Positions 41,660-48,696 of a DNA stretch of 48,696 nt are shown one piece after another (positions within the stretch are counted from its first letter, which is position 1; the number at the start of each line of letters is the position of its first letter). The position numbers and the translations under genes were made by a program. This DNA comes from CAZOOA01 sp964581355 (GTDB lineage: Bacteria; Bacillota; Dethiobacteria; DTU022; UBA8154): assembly GCA_964581355.1 (NCBI GenBank), contig CAZOOA010000015.1, positions 1 to 48,696 on the forward strand, written 5' to 3'. The notes under the pieces are model-generated. The model saw nothing but the letters and a program-made list of their open reading frames with translations. It made no database searches and had not been told where the DNA came from.

Positions 41660-42769
41660 TCACTTTCCTGGCAAATCCCTCTTTACCAGTATGTTTTCTG
41701 TAAAAATCGAAGCTGCAATTATTGAAATAAAAAAATCAGGATCAGCATCAAACCCTCTCTGCATTGTCTCAAATTGAAACCCTGCATTCTTCAATTCCTT
41801 ACGTATAAACCGTTTGGCAGGAGTGAGAATTATTTTGTGCTTCTTATGAATTCCTGTTGCTTTTAGTTGTAAAAATAGTGTTTTAAGTTTCTTTTTTGAA
41901 AGTTGGGGTACAGGAACGAAAGCTTTAAAAGTAGATATTTCCTCTAAAGCTGTGAGCAGGTGATGGCTAAACCCGTTATGCCTGAGCCGTTTTTCAGAAA
42001 AGCTAATCCTCGGCATGACAATAGGTGTACCGTTCCACCGGGCCACACGGTTTACATGTTCTCCTTGTAAAATGCCACTACAACCATAGCGGGTGCCTGT
42101 TCCCACCACACCAGGACCTGGAGCAATGAGGATAATATCAGCCTGACATTTTTCTTTGGCAGCCATTAAAGCTGTATAAATATTCACCGTCTCATAATCC
42201 CCTCCGAAGGCATGACCGCAGGTAATAGTTGCAGACAGGAAGCCTTCTTCCTGCAACCTGCTGATGTTATCGCTCAAGCGGATAGGGAGTGCTGCGCTGT
42301 CATCCATAATATAAACGATCCGCCGGTTAGGATTTATTTTCTTTAATGTCAAGATAGCTGGCGGCAGCATGCTGTGAAGCTCTCCAATCAACACAGGAGT
42401 CCCCTGGAGGCCAGTAAATACATCCAAAGCCTGGGACGGTTTCTCCTGTACCCAGATTTCTTCAAAGGTTAGGACTTTGATTTGGAACGGTGTATAACGC
42501 AATTTAATTATATGTCCGCCTGGATTGAGCTTTTTGCTGCCCTGAGAATAATTGAAATACACATAATGAAACCCTCCACTTCCCAGTCCTAATTTTACTG
42601 CTGTGGTATTTACTGCGATCCTGTCACCTGGATGGGCAACTCCAGCTATTTCCGGATAATTCAAAGCCTTTTCCAGGCGGTTCCCCACCTGAACCTTAAG
42701 GCACTGCAAGCCGGGTCTGCTCCAGTCTACCTGCAATACGGTGCCCTGCTCAATTTCCATATCGACCAT
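41660..42769 (-). CDS. DUF3866 family protein
   Basis: 369 residues. It carries the DUF3866 pattern GGFHYVYFNYSQGSKKLNPGGHIIKLRYTPFQIKVLTFEE, then PVLIGELHSMLPPA, TITCGHAFGGDYETVNIYTAL and APGPGVVGTGTRYG. Family function is unknown; the middle part has Rossmann-like strand-loop patterns. ATG 42769 begins one base after the stop of the GT4 gene. The frame remains open into that gene, but the extra part is not native. Confidence 0.88.
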   Translation of the reverse strand: MVDMEIEQGTVLQVDWSRPGLQCLKVQVGNRLEKALNYPEIAGVAHPGDRIAVNTTAVKLGLGSGGFHYVYFNYSQGSKKLNPGGHIIKLRYTPFQIKVLTFEEIWVQEKPSQALDVFTGLQGTPVLIGELHSMLPPAILTLKKINPNRRIVYIMDDSAALPIRLSDNISRLQEEGFLSATITCGHAFGGDYETVNIYTALMAAKEKCQADIILIAPGPGVVGTGTRYGCSGILQGEHVNRVARWNGTPIVMPRISFSEKRLRHNGFSHHLLTALEEISTFKAFVPVPQLSKKKLKTLFLQLKATGIHKKHKIILTPAKRFIRKELKNAGFQFETMQRGFDADPDFFISIIAASIFTENILVKRDLPGK

Positions 42770-42770
42770 A

Positions 42771-43601
42771 TTATTCTTTTCCCCATTTGCCACTGCGGTA
42801 TAGGAGTATTTGCTGCAAGGGCCTTTCCAGCAGTGCATTGATAGAAATTTTTTCAGCAAAAACATGAATCAAGCCCAGGGACAGGACAGCAATGATCAAG
42901 AAATAATCAGGCAAAACAAGCAGACTATAGACACTGATTAAGCTTCCCAGCAAATATGCCCCGGTATCACCAAGCATTGTCCGTTCACTGGATTCCCAGT
43001 ACTGATAACCCATGATTGCACTCCAGGCCGGAATAAAAAACCAGGACCGCTCTCTTTCAAACAGGACCAAAAGTATCGAAAGAAATAGAAACAGCTTTAT
43101 TGAGCGCCCCGGCCTTGTATCCAACAGGTTGAACAAGTTGCTAGATAAAGCCAGAAATGTACCTTGTATTAACCAGGCAAAACCGCTGCTACCCATAAGG
43201 AGCAGGGAAACAAAAACACCTGTTCCCCATCCTGCAGTTGCTTTAATTACCCCTGTAGTTATTTTTTTATCCTGAAATGCACTAAAAAAATGCCCCCGAA
43301 AACCTTTAACTTCCTTTTCACCTTTAAGATCATCCAACAACCCCAGCAAGGCCATCGTGAGAAAAAATAAAAAAAAAGAACCCCAAAGCACCCTATTCTG
43401 TTCCAGCACCAACACAAATGGTTGTACTGCAATGAGAGCTACCAGCAGTACTGGACCAGCTGAGGTGATAACTGTTTCCCCCCGGTAATTCTTGGTAGTG
43501 AACCTGTGTTGCCGCAACCAGTTGGCCCAGGAAGGCAAAGAGATAAAAGTAATAAATATCGGCAGCACAATTAACATAAACAAGGCTATATTCGGGTCCA
43601 T
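42771..43601 (-). CDS. MraY/WecA-like glycosyltransferase family 4 membrane protein
   Basis: 276 residues with about eight membrane helices. The acidic loop motif LLGLLDDLKGEKEVKGFRGH holds the conserved DD pair, NLFNLLDTRPGRS matches the NxxNxxDG-type motif, and MLGDTGAYLLGSL matches GD-GA. Such enzymes attach a sugar phosphate to undecaprenyl phosphate. It is shorter than MraY (about 320), so a divergent subgroup found beside SteA/SteB. It overlaps the GT2 gene by 16 bases. Confidence 0.85.
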   Translation of the reverse strand: MDPNIALFMLIVLPIFITFISLPSWANWLRQHRFTTKNYRGETVITSAGPVLLVALIAVQPFVLVLEQNRVLWGSFFLFFLTMALLGLLDDLKGEKEVKGFRGHFFSAFQDKKITTGVIKATAGWGTGVFVSLLLMGSSGFAWLIQGTFLALSSNLFNLLDTRPGRSIKLFLFLSILLVLFERERSWFFIPAWSAIMGYQYWESSERTMLGDTGAYLLGSLISVYSLLVLPDYFLIIAVLSLGLIHVFAEKISINALLERPLQQILLYRSGKWGKE

Positions 43602-44299
43602 TTAAAAGCTCCTCCCCGGTATTTCCAAAAATATTTTAGAATATCCAGACATTGTCCGGCACGGTGTAACCATCCCTGCCATTTATGATTAAGTATCCTG
43701 TGGCTCATCTGGACAGGGATCTCTTTTACCCGAAACCCTTTTTTAAGGGCCTCTGTGGTCAGGGCAACCTCTGCATCAAACTTTTTTGCCTGAAAATTAA
43801 TTGATTTTAGCAGCACCCTGGTTAAAACCCTCTGCCCGGATAACGGCGATTTTGCCTCGAAGCCCGTGCAAATAAACAGGAACCAGCTGGCCAATTTTTT
43901 TGTAATTCCCAAACCGCCTCCTCCTTTAACTGAAAATGATCCAATAGCCATATCCGTTTCATCATTGATGATCGGCAGGAGTAGTTTTAAAACTTCTCCC
44001 GCTGTTTTTTGAGTATCCGCATCAACAAAAATGATTATTTCACCCGATGCAACAATAGTACCTTGCTTCAAGGCATGACCTTTGCCCAGATTATTTGGTA
44101 ATCGCAATACACAGGTAGCGCCGGCCAAAAGAGCTTCATAAAAAGTATTATCCCGGGAACCGTCGTCCACCACGATGATTTCATCAATTTCCTTTAGCCG
44201 GCTTAGTGTCTCAACGGTTGTTCCTACCCACCCCTCTTCATTCCAGGCAGGAATAACAGCACTTACTTTTTTCAGATTCCCGGCTTTTCTATTATTCAC
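43586..44299 (-). CDS. Family 2 glycosyltransferase
   Basis: 237 residues, GT-A fold: VSAVIPAWNEEGWV, VVDDGSRDNT, NLGKGHALKQG, IIIFVDADTQ (DxD-like) and, later, SGQRVLTR. A moderately hydrophobic stretch (KKLASWFLFICTGF) may touch the membrane. The dolichyl-phosphate-mannose-synthase-like layout suggests transfer to a polyprenyl phosphate, consistent with the adjacent GT4 enzyme. Sugar unknown. Confidence 0.9.
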   Translation of the reverse strand: MNNRKAGNLKKVSAVIPAWNEEGWVGTTVETLSRLKEIDEIIVVDDGSRDNTFYEALLAGATCVLRLPNNLGKGHALKQGTIVASGEIIIFVDADTQKTAGEVLKLLLPIINDETDMAIGSFSVKGGGGLGITKKLASWFLFICTGFEAKSPLSGQRVLTRVLLKSINFQAKKFDAEVALTTEALKKGFRVKEIPVQMSHRILNHKWQGWLHRAGQCLDILKYFWKYRGGAFKWTRI

Positions 44300-45000
44300 T
44301 GTTCGTCAACCCAAGCTTGAACTGCCTCCAGGAAGGCCAGTTTTCCGCCAAATGATTCAAAATCCGAAGGAAGTTCTTGTTTCTTTTTTGCTTCCTTTAC
44401 CATACTTGAACCGTTATGTGCAAGCAGTTCATCGACAATCCAGACAATATTCCGTTCTTCTAAAACATCCACAGATCGCTTACGATCCAACACATAGGAT
44501 TGGTAAAAAGTGCTGCTTTCACACCATTCGATAAGAAAGTATGCTCTTTCCTGGAGAGTGTAGTGTTCAGTCAAGTTTAAGCCAGCTTTGCCGCTTTCTG
44601 CCGGACTTAAATATCCCCCGCTTGCTTTGCTGTTAATATATATAAAATCATAATGACTGCCTGTAACTTGCAGGATTGTATTTAAACCTGGAGGCTTGCA
44701 GTCTGGGACAATAACTTGTATGGTGATTCCTTCCAAGTGGTTTTGCAGCAAAAGAGGTGTTAAATAATTTTTTTCTAAATCTGCCCACTGATTAATTTCT
44801 CCTTCTAACTCCTCGACCTGTTTACCATACTCATCGATTACACTCCTGGAGTGTTTTATTTCTTCCTGCAATTGTTCAATTACTTCAAGTTGATTAATAA
44901 TCATGGCGTTTTCTCCTATGGTTGCACCAATAAGCGTGCCTATGCCGAAAGATAGAAATACGGCAAGGAGTGAATATAAATAGTTATGCTGATCCATCAT
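44296..45000 (-). CDS. SteB/MctB family protein
   Basis: 234 residues. A single N-terminal membrane helix (YSLLAVFLSFGIGTLIGATIG) is followed by a coiled coil (about 35-75, MIINQLEVIEQLQEEIKHSRSVIDEYGKQVEEL) and a soluble domain. This is the MctB family, often labelled copper transporter, whose corynebacterial member SteB works with SteA at the division site. It directly follows steA, so the SteB reading is favoured. It overlaps GT2 by 4 bases. Confidence 0.8.
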   Translation of the reverse strand: MMDQHNYLYSLLAVFLSFGIGTLIGATIGENAMIINQLEVIEQLQEEIKHSRSVIDEYGKQVEELEGEINQWADLEKNYLTPLLLQNHLEGITIQVIVPDCKPPGLNTILQVTGSHYDFIYINSKASGGYLSPAESGKAGLNLTEHYTLQERAYFLIEWCESSTFYQSYVLDRKRSVDVLEERNIVWIVDELLAHNGSSMVKEAKKKQELPSDFESFGGKLAFLEAVQAWVDEQ

Positions 45001-45021
45001 TTCGCCACCTGGTAAAGATGA

Positions 45022-46131
45022 TTAAAAGCCCAGTCTCCATGTTAGAAGGTAAAAAATGTGTCGAATTAATGGTGAAAGGGAAGCCATAATAATGACTGGT
45101 ATAAGGGCCGCTACCAGCAAGGCAGAAACAAGTGTCCACTTAATGCCCCCCCGGTAAAGTTGAGCCAATCCCCGGGCATCAACAAGTTTATGACCAATTT
45201 TTAAGCGAACCAGAAAGGTGGAACCCATACCCCCGCGCCCTTTTTCCAAAAAATCAATCATATGTGTATGAGACCCAACAATAACAATCAATTCTGGGTT
45301 ATTTTCATAAGCTAAAAGCAAAGCCAGGTCTTCACTTGTTCCCGGAGAAGATATCTTTTTTGCTTGCAGGTTTAAATGGCGAATACGCTTTAGACCGGGC
45401 GCATGGCCATTCTGGTAAGCGTGCACAATTATTTCATGTGCTTTGTTCAAGCTTTCATCACTGACGCTGTCCATATCCCCCACAATCATTTGCGGGGAGA
45501 AGCCAAGTTCACAAAGAGCGTCACCGCCCCCGTCAACTCCGATCAACACAGGCCTAACTTCTTTTATATAAGATCGAATCGCTCGAAGGTCTTGTTTGTA
45601 GTTCTTTCCTCTCACCACTACTAGAACGTGCTTCCCCGTGAGTTGGGTATTTAATGGGGGAAACTCCAGTTTCCCCAGGATTAATTCTTTTTCTTTTCTG
45701 GCATACTCCAGGGTGTTTTGCACAAAACAATCCAGTTGCCGGGCAAGATTTATTTCTAAATCTTTACTGCTTACATTTAATAATCCCGGGTCCACAATTC
45801 TTCCCTGGAAGACCTTCCCTGAGCTAGTAAACAAACTCTGACCCCTGATTTCCACCCATTCCCCGTTTTGAATGGCACAAAAAGCCTCCATGCCAACTTT
45901 GTCTAATACGAAAATGCCGTTTTTCAACAGGTAATCAGTTCCCTTGCCCGGAAAAGAAGGAATAAAGCTTTCATGGGCATTGACTACAGCTTTCACTTTT
46001 TTTTCGACCAGTTCCTGTGCCGCTACTTCATCAATGTTGTAATGAGTAATGAAGGCTATTTCACCGGGTTGTAATCTTTTACAAAGGGATTTGGTTTTTT
46101 GATCCTTTTTGATCGTTCCGTAAAAAGTCAT
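45022..46131 (-). CDS. steA: SteA-like cytokinetic ring protein
   Basis: 369 residues. The middle domain resembles thiamin pyrophosphokinase (VLIGVDGGGDALCELGFSPQMIVGDMDSVSDE). The last 40 residues contain a membrane segment (WTLVSALLVAALIPVIIMASL). SteA and SteB act at the septum in Corynebacterium, affecting daughter-cell separation. First gene of the long minus-strand series; an ACAGGTG ribosome site precedes ATG 46131. Confidence 0.85.
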   Translation of the reverse strand: MTFYGTIKKDQKTKSLCKRLQPGEIAFITHYNIDEVAAQELVEKKVKAVVNAHESFIPSFPGKGTDYLLKNGIFVLDKVGMEAFCAIQNGEWVEIRGQSLFTSSGKVFQGRIVDPGLLNVSSKDLEINLARQLDCFVQNTLEYARKEKELILGKLEFPPLNTQLTGKHVLVVVRGKNYKQDLRAIRSYIKEVRPVLIGVDGGGDALCELGFSPQMIVGDMDSVSDESLNKAHEIIVHAYQNGHAPGLKRIRHLNLQAKKISSPGTSEDLALLLAYENNPELIVIVGSHTHMIDFLEKGRGGMGSTFLVRLKIGHKLVDARGLAQLYRGGIKWTLVSALLVAALIPVIIMASLSPLIRHIFYLLTWRLGF

Positions 46132-46535
46132 CTTTTATACACCTGTATGCACCTGGCAGATAATCTCGTGCTATAGCTTTTCTACTAACTACACAGTAGT
46201 ATGGATTATCCCGGAACTGCATATACCTGCAGAAAGCAAAAAAAGTTAAAAACTATATTTTGCAAATACCAGGCCTTTTTTACCACTTCCAAGAAGAATA
46301 TGGATAATTCTTCTGCATATCTCACGAAAATTCAGTTAATCCCTATACTGCTATCCCCACTTTCGCTCTTTTTTAAAAAAAATCAAATCAGGGGTTGAAT
46401 TTTAAAAAAATTTATAATAAAATGAACAGTAAAATTGCCAAAATGAACAAAATTAATGAAAATAGGAATAATCCAAAAGGCTAAACAAGGCCCTTTCATT
46501 AAAACGAAAATTCGCATAATTGTTATTTTTCGGCA
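46132..46535. other. AT-rich intergenic region between divergent operons
   Basis: About 400 bases between steA (minus) and the symporter promoter (plus). No convincing gene: the only open frame of about 65 codons (46201-46398, +) lacks an SD. Two direct copies of AAAATGAACA (46419-46428 and 46440-46449) start 21 bases apart and could be a regulator site. The steA promoter should lie in the left part but could not be assigned. Confidence 0.5.
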
Positions 46536-46564
46536 TTGACTGGGAATTTCCATGCTTTGATAAA
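46536..46564 (+). promoter_or_regulatory. Sigma-A-type promoter of the symporter operon
   Basis: TTGACT (46536-46541), 17 bases, GATAAA (46559-46564): five of six and four of six matches with ideal spacing. The transcript would begin near 46571, just before the leader hairpin. Confidence 0.6.
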
Positions 46565-46572
46565 ATTATAAA

Positions 46573-46600
46573 TCCGGCAAAATAATGAATTATTGCCGGA
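46573..46600 (+). promoter_or_regulatory. Leader hairpin of the symporter operon
   Basis: TCCGGCAA (46573-46580) pairs with TTGCCGGA (46593-46600) around 12 AT-rich bases. No T-run follows on the plus strand, so it is not a standard terminator. It would sit at the extreme 5' end of the transcript and may stabilise it. Confidence 0.45.
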
Positions 46601-46628
46601 AATAAGTCCTAAGGGGGGTGATCTGCGA

Positions 46629-46718
46629 ATGAATAAATTGTTCTTGGAGGGGGGTGAGCCGACCAGCATAAATAGTTGCACTGAAGCTTTTCGATTATAT
46701 TATTATAATCTTTTTTAA
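46629..46718 (+). CDS. Possible 29-residue leader peptide
   Basis: ATG 46629 follows AAGGGGGGTGAT, a near-perfect ribosome site, and the frame runs 29 codons to TAA 46716. The peptide has MNKLFLEGGEPTS, then a C-terminal YYYNLF. Its stop lies 15 bases before the TTG of the next gene, whose SD (AAAGGGGG) overlaps the stop. It could couple or attenuate translation of the symporter genes, or be a chance frame. Confidence 0.4.
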   Translation: MNKLFLEGGEPTSINSCTEAFRLYYYNLF

Positions 46719-46733
46719 AGGGGGAATAAGCCC

Positions 46734-46997
46734 TTGTTTAAAGGTATTCATTGGAGCTTTTGGCCAGGAATAATTATTTTTTACGGATATTGTTGGATAT
46801 TTATGGCTATTGAAATGAGCGTCCCGGGATTTATTTACCATACGAAAATTGGTGCAGCGCCGGCGGCTTATGTTTATGCTTTGACAATAGGCCTGTATTT
46901 TATCCCGTTAATTGTATCTTTCATGTGGTTTTACTTGCCGGAAAGGGATCAAAAACGAAAGGCTGCGGCAAAGTCCGGGAAGGAGGTTGATCAATAA
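46734..46997 (+). CDS. Small membrane subunit preceding a sodium:solute symporter
   Basis: 87 residues with two hydrophobic helices (FWPGIIIFYGYCWIFMAIEM and YVYALTIGLYFIPLIVSFMWFYL) and a basic tail. Position and topology resemble the small DUF485 or DUF4212 proteins encoded just before SSS-family transporters, but the sequence is not clearly either. The start is TTG 46734 with AAAGGGGG. Its stop abuts the symporter ATG directly. Confidence 0.65.
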   Translation: MFKGIHWSFWPGIIIFYGYCWIFMAIEMSVPGFIYHTKIGAAPAAYVYALTIGLYFIPLIVSFMWFYLPERDQKRKAAAKSGKEVDQ

Positions 46998-48647
46998 ATG
47001 GCCGAAGTCAACCCTATTGTTATTATTGTCGCTATCCTATATTTTATCGCTATGATTGTTATCGGCTATATGACCCGTAAAGCCTCTGCTGACCCCATGG
47101 ATTATTATGTGGCGGGAAGAAAAATCGGGGCTTTTATTAACGGTTCAGCATTATCAGCTACTTATTTCAGCCCGGCCAGCTTTATGGGACTTCCTGCTTT
47201 TGTTTTTTTATTGGGTTATCCCTTCTGGTGGGCCATGGTCGGAATTATCGGGGGATTACCCCTGGCAGCCATGCTGACAGCGGCACCGCTGCGTAAGTAC
47301 GCTCCCGTATCTTTTACCGATTATTTTGCCGACCGCTATGAAAGTCCCAAGGCCATGCGGGTTGTAGCGGGTATTCCTACTGTTTTGGCTGGTTGGGCTT
47401 ATATCGTTCTCTCCCTGGTAGGTATGGGGCTCTTTATGATGGCCATTTTGCGTGTTCCTTATGCCTGGGCGGTCATCATCGGCACAGTTATCATTTTCAT
47501 TTATGTTTTCCTGGGAGGAATGGTGGCAACATCTTTCTCCACCGGTTTCCAGGGAATTATTATCACCATCGCTGCTCTTATTTCAGCCCTTGCCATCAAT
47601 GCTCATTACGGCGGATTTGGAGCTACAGCAGATGCGGTGTTTGCCAACAACCCTGAATTCTGGGCCGCACCGGCCAGCGGACATTTACCCGGTGCCTCAC
47701 CTGGCGAGACAGCTCACCCTCTTATGTCCTACTGGACCGGCATGGTGAGTTTCTTCTTTGTCTGGCACTTTGGGTTCACTACCATGCCTTACACCATCGT
47801 CCGCTTCTTTACTGCCATGGACGTCAACTCGGCCCGCCGGGCCTGTTTCTGGGCGGTAGCAATTGGTGGCATTATGTACTGGGCCCTGGTCCAGATTGGA
47901 ACCGCAGCCCGGGTGCTGATCGAAACCATGCACCCCCTGCTGGACCCTGCAGCAGGAATTGAATCGGCGGAGCAAGTCCTGGCTACCATTGAAGGCATCT
48001 ACCAGGTCGGTGGTGTAGCCATTACCGACTACTCCATGGTGGCCGGCCTGGAAGCCCTGGGCAATCCCGTACTGATGGCGATCCTGGTGGCCGGCGGCAT
48101 GGCAATCGCCATGGCTACCGGGGCAGGTTTCGTTATGGTGCTCAACGTTCTTTTCAGCCGGGACTGGATGGGCAAGGTTTTGGGCAACAAATGGGCCGTT
48201 GAAAACCCTGTGGCTTCCATGCGCCTGTGGACCACCATTATCCTGGTTGTCTGTGCAATTTTCGCATTGAATCCTTTTGCCCTTGTTCTCGATTTGTCGG
48301 GATGGGCCTTTATCGTAATTATCTGTACCACCGGGGTCCCGCTGATCTGGGGAATCTGGTGGCCTCGGGCAACCAAAACAGCGGCCTTTGCAACGATTAT
48401 CGTAATGTTCATTGCAACCGTATTCACCTGGCTCTATGCCCACCTGGTCTTGGGAAGTGCCCACTTCTTTTTCTGGTACCATGCCTTTGTGCCACCAGCA
48501 GAAGCAGAAACGATTATCGGGACAGGCCATCAGAACTACTGGATTCTCGTTTCTATTATCTTCTTTATTGTAGTTTCCCTATTGACCAAACCGTGTTCCG
48601 ATGAAACCATCAAAAAATACTGCACAGGATTAACACAAGATGAATGA
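46998..48647 (+). CDS. Sodium:solute symporter (SSS family), probably for a short organic acid
   Basis: 549 residues with about 13 membrane helices. The N-terminal block DYYVAGRKIGAFINGSALSATYFSPASFMGLPAFVFLLGYPFW matches the ActP/monocarboxylate branch, and GGMVATSFSTGFQGIIITIAALISA fits the helix containing sodium-site residues. Substrate is not certain; acetate or another monocarboxylate is likely from the family and fits an anaerobic acid-metabolising organism. AGGAGG lies before ATG 46998. The gene is complete; only 49 featureless bases follow. Confidence 0.9.
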   Translation: MAEVNPIVIIVAILYFIAMIVIGYMTRKASADPMDYYVAGRKIGAFINGSALSATYFSPASFMGLPAFVFLLGYPFWWAMVGIIGGLPLAAMLTAAPLRKYAPVSFTDYFADRYESPKAMRVVAGIPTVLAGWAYIVLSLVGMGLFMMAILRVPYAWAVIIGTVIIFIYVFLGGMVATSFSTGFQGIIITIAALISALAINAHYGGFGATADAVFANNPEFWAAPASGHLPGASPGETAHPLMSYWTGMVSFFFVWHFGFTTMPYTIVRFFTAMDVNSARRACFWAVAIGGIMYWALVQIGTAARVLIETMHPLLDPAAGIESAEQVLATIEGIYQVGGVAITDYSMVAGLEALGNPVLMAILVAGGMAIAMATGAGFVMVLNVLFSRDWMGKVLGNKWAVENPVASMRLWTTIILVVCAIFALNPFALVLDLSGWAFIVIICTTGVPLIWGIWWPRATKTAAFATIIVMFIATVFTWLYAHLVLGSAHFFFWYHAFVPPAEAETIIGTGHQNYWILVSIIFFIVVSLLTKPCSDETIKKYCTGLTQDE

Positions 48648-48696
48648 GTTTGAATCGAAGTAAAACAACCTAGAAAACAAATAAAGTGCCGGGAGA

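Noticed and set aside
46201..46398. 65-codon plus-strand frame between steA and the symporter
   Set aside because: No ribosome site, no recognisable pattern, and composition typical of AT-rich noncoding DNA.
47697..48530. 277-codon open frame antisense to the symporter
   Set aside because: It is a shadow of a GC-rich membrane-protein gene: no SD, low-complexity composition (Gly, Asp, His and Gln rich), and the symporter frame is clearly real.

Overview
The window is chromosomal DNA from an anaerobic, endospore-forming member of the Firmicutes (class Clostridia, Peptococcaceae/Syntrophomonadaceae-like). The evidence is a dense set of sporulation genes (spoIVA, spoIIP, spmA/spmB, gerW/ytfJ, spoVAC-VAD-VAE-VAF, spoIIAA-spoIIAB-sigF, spoIIM), an ispH-rpsA fusion of the clostridial type, and a very long acyl-CoA dehydratase activase. 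GC content looks moderate, Shine-Dalgarno (SD) sites are strong, and TTG and GTG starts are common. No genus can be named from sequence alone.

Layout. Positions 27-4842 (+) hold the dehydratase activase and a universal stress protein. From 46131 down to 4850 every gene is on the minus strand. In order of transcription they are: steA, steB, GT2, GT4, DUF3866, nudix, spoIIM, xerD, deoB, pdp, terminator; dacF, spoIIAA, spoIIAB, sigF, terminator; a 58-residue membrane protein, dodecin, spoVAC, spoVAD, spoVAE, spoVAF; a CCA-transferase homologue, an M50 protease, trpS, scpA, scpB, ytfI, ytfJ, terminator; dacB, spmA, spmB, rluB; two unknown genes, aroH, cmk, plsC, ispH-rpsA, terminator; DUF1614, spoIIP, YIEGIA, its capping subunit, DUF3189; a DUF512 radical-SAM protein, der, plsY, gpsA, terminator; spoIVA, terminator; a small membrane protein. 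From 46536 the plus strand resumes with a sigma-A-like promoter, a 29-codon leader ORF, a small membrane protein and a sodium:solute symporter.

How it works together. Several promoters can be read by eye and match the sporulation sigma cascade: sigma-H before spoIIAA (complete consensus match) and probably before an unknown gene at 20298; sigma-F before dacF; sigma-E before spoIVA and spoIIM; a weaker sigma-G candidate before the spoVA operon. The window therefore covers commitment (SpoIIA/SigF), engulfment (SpoIIM, SpoIIP), coat anchoring (SpoIVA), cortex maturation (DacB, SpmA, SpmB, DacF) and dipicolinate loading and germination (SpoVA, YtfJ). Membrane lipid, isoprenoid and chromosome-segregation housekeeping genes lie between them.

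Most notable observations: two copies of a roughly 200-310 bp GC-rich, structured repeat sit directly upstream of two sporulation genes; dacB is frameshifted at an A9 tract with its C-terminal domain intact in the next frame; ispH-rpsA seems to start at ATC; the SD of spoIIAB is separated from its start by a hairpin; a CCA-transferase homologue lacks the two motif-A aspartates; a dodecin and a previously uncalled 58-residue membrane protein head the spoVA operon; and a 100-N gap in scpA looks like an unmerged 17-base contig overlap.
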